Shown piece after piece: positions 42,118 through 50,164 of a stretch of DNA of 64,000 bases. Under the pieces are notes generated by a model. It was not told the DNA's origin, made no database searches, and was given only the letters and a program-made list of their open reading frames with translations. The DNA comes from Saccharopolyspora shandongensis (GTDB lineage: Bacteria; Actinomycetota; Actinomycetes; Mycobacteriales; Pseudonocardiaceae). How positions within the stretch are numbered: position 1 is the stretch's first letter; each line of letters opens with the position of its first letter. A program made the translations under genes and the position numbers. The DNA lies in contig NZ_FNOK01000001.1 of the NCBI RefSeq assembly GCF_900106995.1, forward strand, positions 124,001 to 188,000, read 5' to 3'.

Positions 42118-42434
42118 CTGGAAGTCCACCCGCTGGCGGGCGCGAGCGCGCCGGCCCGGTTGGGCGCGTCGGCCGTGCCGCGGTGCCGGATCGTCACGCG
42201 TTCGCCGTCGACCTCCACCGACTGCACCGCGCCGTTGTAGTTCGGCAGGCTGTTGCGCAGTTCCCCGATCAGCCCCATGCAGCCGCGCGCGCCGCCGCCG
42301 TAGGCGTCGATCAGGCCGGAGTGGTCGATCACCGCACCGGACATGAGCTTTTCGAGGGCCTGCAGGTCGCCGCTGTGGGCGGCGTCAAGCCATTGTCGTG
42401 CGATCACCTGACGCTGCTGGTCGGACAGGGCCAT
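42114..42434 (-). pseudogene. SnoaL-like N-terminal fragment, probably frameshifted from the next gene
   Basis: A 106-residue frame from ATG 42434. It begins like a normal SnoaL protein (VIARQWLDAAHSGDLQALEK; HSGLIDAYGG; RVTIRHRGT) but breaks off after ADAPNRAGALAPASG into WTSR and a stop. The missing domain end (RVDFQMTSVVRIDDTGRIVEHW) is present in the adjacent frame, and the two overlap as ATGA at 42114-42117. This is either a frameshift in the organism, a sequence error in the GC-rich stretch at about 42125-42150, or a split protein made by coupled translation. If joined, the product would have three SnoaL domains. Confidence 0.6.
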
Positions 42435-42632
42435 CCCGATTACTTCCCCCAGACCGTGAGATCCCCCGGCCCGCGGGTCACCCGCCGCGGGCGAACGCGG
42501 TCCAGTCTCTCGGCCGGGCGGGGCCCGGACTTCTTCCAGCTTGCCGTCTTCACCGGCGACCGGGCGATCCGCCGCGCCACCGCCGATACCCGTCGTACGC
42601 TGGCGACCCACCGGCACAGGCAGGAGAACATC

Positions 42633-43091
42633 GTGCGACGCAAGGAGTTCAGCGCCCGGCTGGAGACCGGCGAGCGCGGTCACGTCCGGGTCCGCATGCC
42701 CTTCGATCCGACCGTGGAGTGGGGAAAGCGCCCCAGGCATTACGTCCGCGGCACGATCAACGGCACCGAGTTCGAGGGCTCCCTCGGCAGCAGCGGCGGG
42801 GAGTTCTTCTTCCCGGTCAACAAGTAGCTGCGCGAGGCCGCGGGCGTCGAGCCCGGCGATGAGGTGGCGGTCGCATTCGAGCCTGCCGACCCGGAACCGG
42901 TGCGGCCGCCTGCCGAACTCGCCGATGCGCTGCGGGGAGAACCGGACGCGGCGACGTTCTTCGACGGCCTCTCCGGCTTCTACCAGCGCCAGTACGCCGG
43001 CTGGATCGCCGGAGCGAAATCGGCTGACACCCGCGCGTCCCGCGCCGCCGAGGTCGTCGCGCTGCTCAAGCAGGGCCGCAAGCAGCGCTGA
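42633..43091 (+). pseudogene. DUF1905/YdeI-OmdA protein gene with in-frame amber codon
   Basis: A 152-codon frame from GTG 42633 (AGGAG upstream) is interrupted by TAG at 42825-42827 after residue 64. Before the stop is a DUF1905 domain (FSARLETG; YVRGTINGTEFEGSLGSSGG). After it, in the same frame, come the expected continuation LREAAGVEPGDEVAVAFEP and the OmdA C-terminal part (FFDGLSGFYQRQYAGWIAGAK). The single substitution makes this a likely recent pseudogene; a truncated DUF1905 protein, readthrough or sequence error remain possible. Function of intact relatives is unclear. Confidence 0.75.
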
Positions 43092-43098
43092 CGGTGCT

Positions 43099-43905
43099 TT
43101 AGCCCGCCGGGGCGAGCAGGTCCGCCGCCAGGAGGATCGGGGTGGCCAGCACCAGCGGTGGGTCGACCGGGGCCTGGGGGCGCAGCTGGATGCGCAGCGG
43201 GGCCGCGGCGACGGCGCGGCCGTCCCGGATCTGCACCACCTGCGGGGCCGCGCCCACGTGGCAGAGCTCCTCGTCCTCCCCGATCAGCGCATCAGCGACG
43301 CTCGCCCGCAGGTCGAAACTCATTGCCAGCGCGTGGAAATCACCGTCGGGCAACCCGCCGAGGGCGGCGATGCCCGGCGGTCGCACGATCGCGCAGGCCG
43401 CCGGCACCTCCTGCGGGATACCGGAGCGGAACAGTCCCACCGCGGCCAGCGCACCGTCCGGCGCACAGGAAACCCAGCCCGCCACCTGCGCCCGCACCGG
43501 TTCCGGGAGCACCGCGCTCAGCCGCCCGAGGATCTCGCCGACGGGCTGGTCGGCGTAGGGCTCGAGGAGCTTGCGGAACCGGCGCGGCGGCACCCCGACC
43601 AGCCTGGTGAACTGGGTGGTGAAGGTGCCGAGGCTGGAATAGCCGACCCGCATGCAGATGTCGGTGACGCTCATCGGAGTGCGCGCCAGCAGGCGCTTGG
43701 CCTCCACCATCCGCGCCGCGGCCAGGAACCGGGCCGGCGTCGCGGAGGTGACGCGCCGGAACACCCGGTGGAAGTGGAACGGGCTCAGCAGCGCGGTCTG
43801 CGCCAGGTCCGGCAGCAGGTGCGCGTCGCCGACGTTCTGCCGGATGCACCGGATGGAGCGCAGCACCGCGGCGGTCCGATGATCGGCGGCCGTTTCAGCG
43901 GTCAC
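43099..43905 (-). CDS. AraC-family regulator with N-terminal HTH, copy 1
   Basis: A 268-residue regulator with the AraC DNA-binding domain at the N terminus (about residues 12-112: SPFHFHRVFRRVTSATPARF and VTDICMRVGYSSLGTFTTQF) and an unassigned C-terminal half of about 150 residues that may sense a ligand. The order is the reverse of classical AraC. A paralogue with the same layout is at 54083-54883. Its start faces the second UbiB-like gene across a 190-bp region holding the repeat AATCA-N7-TGATT (43928-43944). Confidence 0.87.
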   Translation of the reverse strand: MTAETAADHRTAAVLRSIRCIRQNVGDAHLLPDLAQTALLSPFHFHRVFRRVTSATPARFLAAARMVEAKRLLARTPMSVTDICMRVGYSSLGTFTTQFTRLVGVPPRRFRKLLEPYADQPVGEILGRLSAVLPEPVRAQVAGWVSCAPDGALAAVGLFRSGIPQEVPAACAIVRPPGIAALGGLPDGDFHALAMSFDLRASVADALIGEDEELCHVGAAPQVVQIRDGRAVAAAPLRIQLRPQAPVDPPLVLATPILLAADLLAPAG

Positions 43906-44095
43906 GTCGTCCCCCTTCGCCGGACCAAATCAAACTATGTGATTGTTAAGTAATCTAGTCGTTGCCGACACCCGGCGGGAGCGGCGAACGGCGGACGTCC
44001 GGCGCCGCCGGGCGGAGCACCCGGCGCTCCCACCGCCACGAAAATCGACAAGCTGCGAGAAGTCCGGCGACCACCGGTGGGCGCACCGTCGGACC

Positions 44096-45406
44096 ATGGA
44101 AGCTGAGCGCCAGGACGACACCTCCACCGACCGACCGGTGCCCGGTTGGCGACTGCTGATCCGCCTGGTCGTCATCCTCTCGATCGTCGGCTGGGAATCC
44201 GCCCGAACCGGGCCCGCGACGCTGTTCAGGCGGATCGCGCGCGGCCGGTCCGACGCGCGCCGGCACGGCTATCGCGGCCTGGTCCGCGCGCTGCAGAACC
44301 TGGGTCCGACCTTCGTCAAGTTCGGCCAGATCTCCAGCACCCGGCGCGACACCATGCCCGCCGAGCTGTGCGACGCGATGGCCGACCTGCACGACGCGGT
44401 CCGCCCGATGCGCCGCAAGCACGCCGAAGCGGCCCTGCGCGAAGCGCGACTGGCCCGTCCCGCGCTGGCGATCGCCGAGGTCGAGCCGGATGCCGTGGCC
44501 AGCGGCAGCATCGCCTGCGTCTACCGCGCGGTGCTCGAAGACGGGCAGGTCGTCGCGCTGAAGCTGAAGCGTCCGGGCATCGACGACCGGATGCGCGCGG
44601 ACCTGGAGCTGCTGCGCCTGCTGGTGAAAGTCTCGCAACGGATGCCGAAGATGCGCGGCATGCCGATGGCCGACCTGGTCGGCTACGTCAGCCGCGCCAT
44701 CCTCGGGCAGCTCGACTTCGAGCGCGAGGCGGCCAACGTGCGGCACCTCGCCCGCTGCCTGGCCGGCATCCCGGCGGTGCGGGTGCCGGCCCTGCACCCG
44801 GAGCCGTCCGGCCCGCAATGCCTGGTCTTCGACTACATCCCGGACCTGGACGCGACGACCCCGGATTCGCTGCCCGCGCAGACGCGGCGCGACCTGGCCG
44901 CCACGGTGCTGGCCGCGGCCTACCGGATGATGTTCGTGGACGGCTTCGTGCACTGCGACCTGCACCCGGGAAACCTCTACGTGACACCGGAACCGCAGGT
45001 GGTGCTCCTCGACGCGGGTTACTGCGTGCAGCTGCCGGACCGGGTGCGGGCGCTGCTGGCGGAGTTCTTCGCGCAGCTGGTCGCGGGCAACGGGCGGCGC
45101 TGCGGCGAGATCGTCCTCGAAAGCGCGGTCGACGTCGGCCCGCAGGTGGACACCGACGGCTTCATCGCGGCGATGACCGAGCTCGTGGCCGGCGCGGCCG
45201 GGCCCGGAAACCGGTTCGACATGGCCGAGTTCGGCAACGCGGTGTTCGAACTGCAGCAGCGCTTCGGCATCTACGCCGCCTCGGACTTCGCCTTCCCGCT
45301 GATGTCGCTGCTGGTCCTGGAGGGAACCGCCCGCGGCATCAGCCCGGACCTGGACTTCCAGCAGGTCGGGGCGGCGGGCCGGCCGACCGATCTGCACAAC
45401 GCGTAG
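44096..45406 (+). CDS. ABC1/UbiB-type atypical kinase, copy 2
   Basis: A 436-residue UbiB-family protein with the full KxGQ motif in FVKFGQISSTRRD, the loop VASGSIACVYRA, VVALKLKRPG, the catalytic HCDLHPGN and LLDAGY. It is closely similar to copy 1 at 24972-26255 along most of its length but keeps the canonical KFGQ where copy 1 has KGAQ. No strong ribosome site precedes ATG 44096. It stands alone between a divergent AraC gene and a terminator. Possible role in quinone-like cofactor or hydrophobic intermediate handling. Confidence 0.88.
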   Translation: MEAERQDDTSTDRPVPGWRLLIRLVVILSIVGWESARTGPATLFRRIARGRSDARRHGYRGLVRALQNLGPTFVKFGQISSTRRDTMPAELCDAMADLHDAVRPMRRKHAEAALREARLARPALAIAEVEPDAVASGSIACVYRAVLEDGQVVALKLKRPGIDDRMRADLELLRLLVKVSQRMPKMRGMPMADLVGYVSRAILGQLDFEREAANVRHLARCLAGIPAVRVPALHPEPSGPQCLVFDYIPDLDATTPDSLPAQTRRDLAATVLAAAYRMMFVDGFVHCDLHPGNLYVTPEPQVVLLDAGYCVQLPDRVRALLAEFFAQLVAGNGRRCGEIVLESAVDVGPQVDTDGFIAAMTELVAGAAGPGNRFDMAEFGNAVFELQQRFGIYAASDFAFPLMSLLVLEGTARGISPDLDFQQVGAAGRPTDLHNA

Positions 45407-45430
45407 GAGAGCACCTACCGGTGGCCCACC

Positions 45431-45461
45431 AGGTGGGGCGGCGTTCGGCGCCGCCCCACCT
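45431..45461. terminator. Bidirectional hairpin terminator
   Basis: A perfect 13-bp GC-rich stem (45431-45443 with 45449-45461) with loop TTCGG lies between the convergent UbiB-like and NmrA-like genes. Confidence 0.88.
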
Positions 45462-45469
45462 TCGTGCGG

Positions 45470-46321
45470 TCAGCGGAAGGCTTCGATGTTGTCCTCCGCC
45501 CACTCGGCGAAGGTGTGCGCGGGGCGGCCCGTCAGCTCCGCAACGGTGCCGAACAGCTGCGAGTGGATGCCGGTCTCGTCGGCCATGTGCTTCATGATCC
45601 CGTCCACCATGCCCGCCGGGTATCCCTCGTTGAGCCACTCCGCGCGGGCCACGCCCGGCGGCACGTTGATGGTGCGGATGGTTCGCCCGGTGACCTCGGC
45701 GATGATCGCGACCTGCTCCTCGATGCTGATGGCATCCGGCCCGGACAGCGAGTACGCCTCGCCCTCGTGACCGTCGGAGGTGAGCACCGCGACCGCCGAG
45801 GCCGCGATGTCGCGCGGGTCGATCGGGGTCTGCTTGACGTGCGCGTAGGGTTCCCGCACGTAACCTTCCTTGATCGTCTCGGCCCAGGACAGCGCGTTGG
45901 TCATGAACTGGCCCGGCCGCAGGAAGGTCCAGCCGACACCGCTGTCGCGGACCACCTGCTCGCCGTGCCGGTGGTAGTCGGTGTGCGGGTCGTCGGCGGA
46001 ATCGTCCGCCGCGGCGATCACCGAGAGCCGCACCAGGTGCGAGACCCCGCTCCTGCTCGCGGCGTCCGCGACGTGCCCGTCGTAGGTGCGGGTCTCGGGC
46101 GCGCCGAAGGTCGGCATCAGCATGAAGACCCGGTCGACGCCGGCGAAGGCGTCCGCCAGTGTCTCCGGTTTGCCGAGATCGCCGCCGACCACCTCGACCG
46201 CCGACGAGAACCGCGCACCCTTCGGATCGCGGGTCAGCGCCCGCACGTCGGCACCGCGCTCGACGAGCTGGCCGACGACCTGGCTGCCCACCGGCCCGGT
46301 CGCTCCGATTACCAAGATCAT
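45470..46321 (-). CDS. NmrA-like NAD(P)-binding protein
   Basis: A 283-residue atypical SDR of the NmrA/quinone oxidoreductase-2-like group. The N terminus MILVIGATGPVGSQVV carries the GxxGxxG dinucleotide motif, and VEVVGGDLGKPETLADAFAG follows the pattern of NmrA proteins. No classical Tyr-Lys pair is evident, so it may be a redox-sensing or quinone-reducing protein. ATG 46321 is preceded by AGGAGG. It is divergent from a VOC gene. Confidence 0.85.
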   Translation of the reverse strand: MILVIGATGPVGSQVVGQLVERGADVRALTRDPKGARFSSAVEVVGGDLGKPETLADAFAGVDRVFMLMPTFGAPETRTYDGHVADAASRSGVSHLVRLSVIAAADDSADDPHTDYHRHGEQVVRDSGVGWTFLRPGQFMTNALSWAETIKEGYVREPYAHVKQTPIDPRDIAASAVAVLTSDGHEGEAYSLSGPDAISIEEQVAIIAEVTGRTIRTINVPPGVARAEWLNEGYPAGMVDGIMKHMADETGIHSQLFGTVAELTGRPAHTFAEWAEDNIEAFR

Positions 46322-46408
46322 GAAGTTCCTCCTGGGAATGCCGACGAATCCACGAAGAACGCCGCCCGGACGCGATGCCGCGATCGGCGGCGCGCAGTTG
46401 GTTCGGTC

Positions 46409-46433
46409 GGGTGAATGTTGCACCCATTTTAAA
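46409..46433 (-). promoter_or_regulatory. Putative promoter/operator of the NmrA-like gene
   Basis: On the minus strand a TAAAAT box (46428-46433) is followed directly by an inverted repeat GGGTG-N7-CACCC (46409-46425). The arrangement suggests a -10 box next to a repressor site. Confidence 0.4.
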
Positions 46434-46588
46434 GGCCGGGCGCGCGGATGGCGATGAAGCGGTTTATCCCAGATTGCTCAGCTAATCGACGAGCTGGCGG
46501 GGCATCCGCGCGATGTGGAAAGCTGCGCGGCGGAGCGGTCGGCGACGAACGCCCGGAATTCATCTTGCGTCAATTGCCCGGAGGACAC

Positions 46589-46966
46589 GTGATCTCCCAC
46601 ATTTCTCAGATCGGTGTTTACGTCACCGACCAGGACGCCGCGCTGAGCTTCTACACCGAGAAACTAGGCTTCGAGGTGCGAAAACTGCAGGATGGCGGCG
46701 ATTTCAAGTGGATCGAGGTCGCCCCGCCGGGCTCGCCGACCACCATCTCGCTGGCCACCAAGGACTTCCCGGTCGGCACCGAATCCAAAATCGGCGGCTT
46801 CACCGATATCGCCTTCGAAACCGCGGACATCAAAGCCCTGCACGAAACGCTAAGCCAGCGCGGCGTGCGCTTCACCGTCGAACCGGAGCTGCAGCCCTAC
46901 GGCAAGTGGTTCGCGGCGTTCGTCGACCAGGACGACAACGAGTTCTTCGTATTCCAGCCGGCCTGA
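46589..46966 (+). CDS. VOC-family (glyoxalase/bleomycin resistance-like) protein, copy 1
   Basis: A 125-residue single VOC domain protein with paired beta-alpha-beta-beta-beta modules (QIGVYVTDQDAALSFYTEKL; GGFTDIAFETADIKALHETL; VDQDDNEFFVFQP). GTG 46589 follows GGAGG. Such small proteins either chelate a metal for catalysis or bind and sequester a toxic product. VOC-type binding proteins are linked to enediyne or bleomycin self-resistance in other producers, which makes this a resistance candidate. A second VOC protein is at 53513-53896. Confidence 0.87.
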   Translation: MISHISQIGVYVTDQDAALSFYTEKLGFEVRKLQDGGDFKWIEVAPPGSPTTISLATKDFPVGTESKIGGFTDIAFETADIKALHETLSQRGVRFTVEPELQPYGKWFAAFVDQDDNEFFVFQPA

Positions 46967-47124
46967 AAGGCGGGCTCCTCGGTCGGTTGATCGTGCCCAA
47001 GCGGGCAATGCGGAAGAAGAATCCGGGGGCCGCGGGTGCCTACCTTGGCGGCAGGAGCCGACTCCTCGGCGTCGCCGCCGGGTCGGCGCCGTGAGTCAAC
47101 TCCAGCTCACGAGGAGGCCGGTGC

Positions 47125-47571
47125 ATGACCACCGCAGCGAAGAGCACCCCGGAACGCAACATGGAACTGGTCCGCCACTTCCAGCGCGACTGCATGCACG
47201 CCCAGCGCGTGGACCTGATGGACCGGTACCTGGCCCCCGACCTCGTGATCCACCTGCCCAGCGGGGCCGTCCAGCAGGGCCGGGAGAACGCGTTCTCCTG
47301 GTTCCTGGAGTGCACCACCTGGTTCACCAGCAGCGGCATCGAGGTCAAGATGATGCTCGCCGACGACGACACCGTGTTCCAGCTCATCGAGCTGCACTTC
47401 GAGCACACCGGCGAGTACCAGGGGATTCCGGCCACCGGCAAGCGGATCTCCGTTCCCGGCCTGGCCGCGTTCAAGATCCGCGACGGCCTGATCTCCGAGC
47501 ACTGGGGACTGTACGAAATGGACACCATCCCGCGCCAGCTGGGCATCGAGGTTCCGACCGCGCAGTGGTAA
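47125..47571 (+). CDS. SnoaL-like protein (single domain), operon gene 1
   Basis: A 148-residue SnoaL/NTF2-like protein (LMDRYLAPDLVIHLPSG; FEHTGEYQGIPATGKRISVP; FKIRDGLISEHWGLYEMD). The ATG follows GAGGAGG. It begins a four-gene plus-strand run (SnoaL, methyltransferase, SnoaL, SnoaL) of short spacings. SnoaL relatives act as polyketide cyclases or hydroxylases, but the polar residues lining the pocket do not tell which. Probable tailoring or binding role. Confidence 0.83.
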   Translation: MTTAAKSTPERNMELVRHFQRDCMHAQRVDLMDRYLAPDLVIHLPSGAVQQGRENAFSWFLECTTWFTSSGIEVKMMLADDDTVFQLIELHFEHTGEYQGIPATGKRISVPGLAAFKIRDGLISEHWGLYEMDTIPRQLGIEVPTAQW

Positions 47572-47590
47572 CCGCTGGGAGGCGACGCAG

Positions 47591-48433
47591 ATGACCGCTC
47601 CGTTCGTGCCGACGCAAGAGGACGTGACCGCTTTCTACGACCAGTCGATCCCGCTGATCAGCCAGACGGCCGGGCACAACTCGCACAGCGGCTACTGGAG
47701 TTCCGCGCAGGACGCCAGCGACCTGCGGCAGGCCGCCGACGCCCTGACCGACGCGCTGATCGAACGCCTGCCGGTCGGCCCGGCCGACCGCGTGCTCGAC
47801 GTCGGCAGCGGCCTCGGCGGCCCGGCTCTGCGGCTGGCCGCGGCTACCGGCGCCGCGGTCGACGGCATCGACGCCAGCTCGGCGATGATCGCGGAGTCCC
47901 GTCGGCGCGCCGACGAAGCCGGCCTGGCCGACCGGGTCCGCTTCTCGCAGGCCGATGCGATGGCCGAACTCCCCTTCGCCCCAGGTACTTTCGACGCCGC
48001 CTGGGTCGTCGAGTCGTTCGTGCACATGGCCGACCGGCAGGCGGCCGTCCAGCAGATCGCACGCGTGCTCAAGCCCGGCGGCCGGCTGGTGCTGACCGAC
48101 TTCTACGAGCGGTTCCCGTTCACCGGTGACCGGCTGGCGATGAACGAGATGTTCCGCCGGATGACGCTCAACAGCCCGTTCCCCACGATCGCGGGCCTCG
48201 CCGGCATGGTGCGCGACGCGGGCCTGTACCCAGTCGAGATCGCCGACCTCAGCGAGCAGGTCTCCCGGCACTACCCGGAGATGGTGAAGTTGCTGCGGGA
48301 GAAGGCGTCGGAGCTGGCGGGCGACTACGGCGCCGAGGCCATCGCCGCGCTCGAAGCGGTGTGCCAGAACTGCATCGCCACCGGCGAGCCGAACTACCTG
48401 GTGATGACCGCGCTCCGACCGGAAGCGGCCTGA
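47591..48433 (+). CDS. SAM-dependent methyltransferase
   Basis: A 280-residue class I methyltransferase similar to the RebM/sterol-like small-molecule methyltransferases. Motif I is RVLDVGSGLGGPALRL (about 67-82), with the acidic residue VDGIDASSAM, motif FDAAWVVESFVHM and the post-motif RVLKPGGRLVLTDFYE. It lies 19 bp after the first SnoaL gene with GGGAGG before the ATG. Likely an O- or N-methyltransferase acting on the enediyne product or a peripheral group. Confidence 0.88.
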   Translation: MTAPFVPTQEDVTAFYDQSIPLISQTAGHNSHSGYWSSAQDASDLRQAADALTDALIERLPVGPADRVLDVGSGLGGPALRLAAATGAAVDGIDASSAMIAESRRRADEAGLADRVRFSQADAMAELPFAPGTFDAAWVVESFVHMADRQAAVQQIARVLKPGGRLVLTDFYERFPFTGDRLAMNEMFRRMTLNSPFPTIAGLAGMVRDAGLYPVEIADLSEQVSRHYPEMVKLLREKASELAGDYGAEAIAALEAVCQNCIATGEPNYLVMTALRPEAA

Positions 48434-48526
48434 GGCCGCATGCGGCAAGGTCGGAGAAGCCCACCGGTCCCGCCGCCGCGCACGATGGAACCACCACTTG
48501 CCCGCCAGCGACCGAGGTGAGCCGAC

Positions 48527-48958
48527 GTGGACACGACCGAGCAGACCAAGCGCGTCGCGCGCGCTTTCTTCGACGCCTGCAACAGCCACGACCTGGACCG
48601 GATCATGGACTTCTTCCACCAGGACCTGGTGCACCACGCGCGGCTTTCGGACTACCCGAAGGACGGCGTCGCGTTCGTCTACGACCTGACCCTGAAGGCC
48701 TTTCCCGACCTGCGCTGGAACATCGTGGAGATGGTCGCCGAGGACGACCGGGTCTGCACGCTCATCCACTACGAGGGCACCCACCGCGGCGACTACCTCG
48801 GCCTGGTCGACACCGGCAAGCAGGTGAGCTTCTACTCCATCAACATCGCCCGGGTGCGCGACGGCCGGTTCATCGAACACCGCGGCGTCCTGGACGAACT
48901 CCACCTGCTCGCCCAGATCGGCGCGCTGCCGGAGCCGTTCCTGGCGCAGATGTCCTGA
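48527..48958 (+). CDS. SnoaL-like protein, operon gene 3
   Basis: A 143-residue SnoaL/NTF2-like protein (FDACNSHDLDRIMDFFHQDL; YEGTHRGDYLGLVDTGKQVS; ARVRDGRFIEHRGVLDELHL). GTG 48527 follows GAGGTGAG. It shares the HHARLSDYPKDGV pattern with its downstream neighbour (HHGRISNYRPEGV), so the two arose by duplication. It also resembles the SnoaL gene at 58028. Confidence 0.83.
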   Translation: MDTTEQTKRVARAFFDACNSHDLDRIMDFFHQDLVHHARLSDYPKDGVAFVYDLTLKAFPDLRWNIVEMVAEDDRVCTLIHYEGTHRGDYLGLVDTGKQVSFYSINIARVRDGRFIEHRGVLDELHLLAQIGALPEPFLAQMS

Positions 48959-48993
48959 GAACCGGATGAACAACATCGGACGGGAGTAACGAG

Positions 48994-49461
48994 ATGTCAC
49001 AGATCCTGTTAGCGAGCAACGAGAAACCGGCCACCGAGGAGCTGACCGCCCCGGTCCGCGAGTTCATCGCCGCGGTCAACGCCGATGACCTCCCGGCCGC
49101 GATCGACCGGCTGGCCTCGGATTCGGTGCACCACGGGCGGATTTCGAACTACCGCCCGGAGGGCGTGCAGGTGCTGTTCCGCCTGCTGCGCGGGGTGCTC
49201 CCGGACCTGCGGTTCGAGATCCGCGACATGCGCGTCGACGGCGACCGGGTGGTGTCGCGCATCGTCGGCACCGGCACGCACACCGGCTCGTACCTGAACA
49301 AGCCGCCGACGAACCGCCCGATCGCCTGGGAGAGCGTCGACATCGCCACGGTGGGCCGTGACCAGCGAGGCGAGGTGGTGATCCTGGAGAGGTTCTGGGA
49401 CGTCTTCGCGGACGCCCGGGCCTGGCAGGAGATCGGCTTCATCCCGGCGATCATGTGCTGA
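48994..49461 (+). CDS. SnoaL-like protein, operon gene 4
   Basis: A 155-residue SnoaL/NTF2-like protein (FIAAVNADDLPAAIDRLASD; VHHGRISNYRPEGVQVLFR; IVGTGTHTGSYLNKPPTNRP). The ATG follows GGGAG. It is the last gene of the SnoaL-methyltransferase run and is followed by a long GNRA-type hairpin. Confidence 0.82.
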   Translation: MSQILLASNEKPATEELTAPVREFIAAVNADDLPAAIDRLASDSVHHGRISNYRPEGVQVLFRLLRGVLPDLRFEIRDMRVDGDRVVSRIVGTGTHTGSYLNKPPTNRPIAWESVDIATVGRDQRGEVVILERFWDVFADARAWQEIGFIPAIMC

Positions 49462-49494
49462 CGGGGAGAACTGGTTGTCCGAAGACCGAAGGTG

Positions 49495-49535
49495 GTTCGC
49501 GCGGGCCGCGGCGGAAACGCCGCGCCCGCGCGAAC
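49495..49535 (+). terminator. Long hairpin with GAAA tetraloop
   Basis: An 18-bp GC-rich stem with one bulged C closes on a GAAA tetraloop at 49514-49517. It has no U tract and may be a terminator or an mRNA-stabilising structure between the SnoaL operon and the flavoprotein-ABC operon. Confidence 0.6.
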
Positions 49536-49564
49536 CCGTGCCGCGACCGGGGTAGGAGCCGACG

Positions 49565-50164
49565 ATGGCCACGAACACCGCGCTGCTGTGCGACCGGATG
49601 CTGCTGGCGGTGACCGGTTCACCGGCGCTGCTGACGATGCCCCAGACGGTGCTGCTGATGCGGCAGTCGCTGGTTCGGGAACTGCGCGTGATGATGTCCC
49701 GATCGGCGTGCCGGTTCCTGCCGCCCTACACGATGCGGCTGTTCGCGGGCGGCTGGGTGCACACCGAGACGCACCGGGCCCGCGACGACGCGCCCATCCC
49801 GCACCTGGACCTGACCGACGGCATCGATCTGATGCTGGTCATGCCGGCCACCGCGAATGCGATCGCGAAGGCCGCGCACGGCATCTGCGACGACCTGGTG
49901 TCCACCGCGATGGTCGCCAGCACCGCGCCGGTGGTCCTGGTACCGGCGATGAACGAGGCGATGTGGCGCAGCAGGGCGGTGCAGCGCAACGTGGCGCACG
50001 CCCGGGAACTCGGCTACTCGGTGATCGATCCCGCGATCGGCGTCCAGCTCGCCGACCGCCGGCCGGCGCTGGGCGTGATGCCGCCGCTGGAGCACATCCT
50101 CGACCAGCTCATCGACGTCGTCACCGCGGCGAAGGAACGAGGAGGAATCGCAACCGGTGCCTGA
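49565..50164 (+). CDS. Flavoprotein of the HFCD family (PPC decarboxylase/EpiD-like)
   Basis: A 199-residue homo-oligomeric flavin-containing Cys-decarboxylase-type protein. The family motifs are present: a substrate-acid-like His80 in PIPHLDLTDG, the flavin-binding PATANAIAKAAHGICDD, and VVLVPAMNEAMW. EpiD-like enzymes oxidatively decarboxylate C-terminal Cys; CoaC decarboxylates phosphopantothenoylcysteine. Here no peptide precursor gene is seen and coaBC is normally fused elsewhere, so it may act on a small molecule of the pathway. The gene overlaps the ABC ATPase start by 8 bp. Confidence 0.82.
   Translation: MATNTALLCDRMLLAVTGSPALLTMPQTVLLMRQSLVRELRVMMSRSACRFLPPYTMRLFAGGWVHTETHRARDDAPIPHLDLTDGIDLMLVMPATANAIAKAAHGICDDLVSTAMVASTAPVVLVPAMNEAMWRSRAVQRNVAHARELGYSVIDPAIGVQLADRRPALGVMPPLEHILDQLIDVVTAAKERGGIATGA

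Noticed and set aside
42100..42160. Programmed ribosomal frameshift in the SnoaL pair
   Set aside because: No slippery heptamer or downstream pseudoknot is evident; mutation, error or coupled translation explain it more simply.
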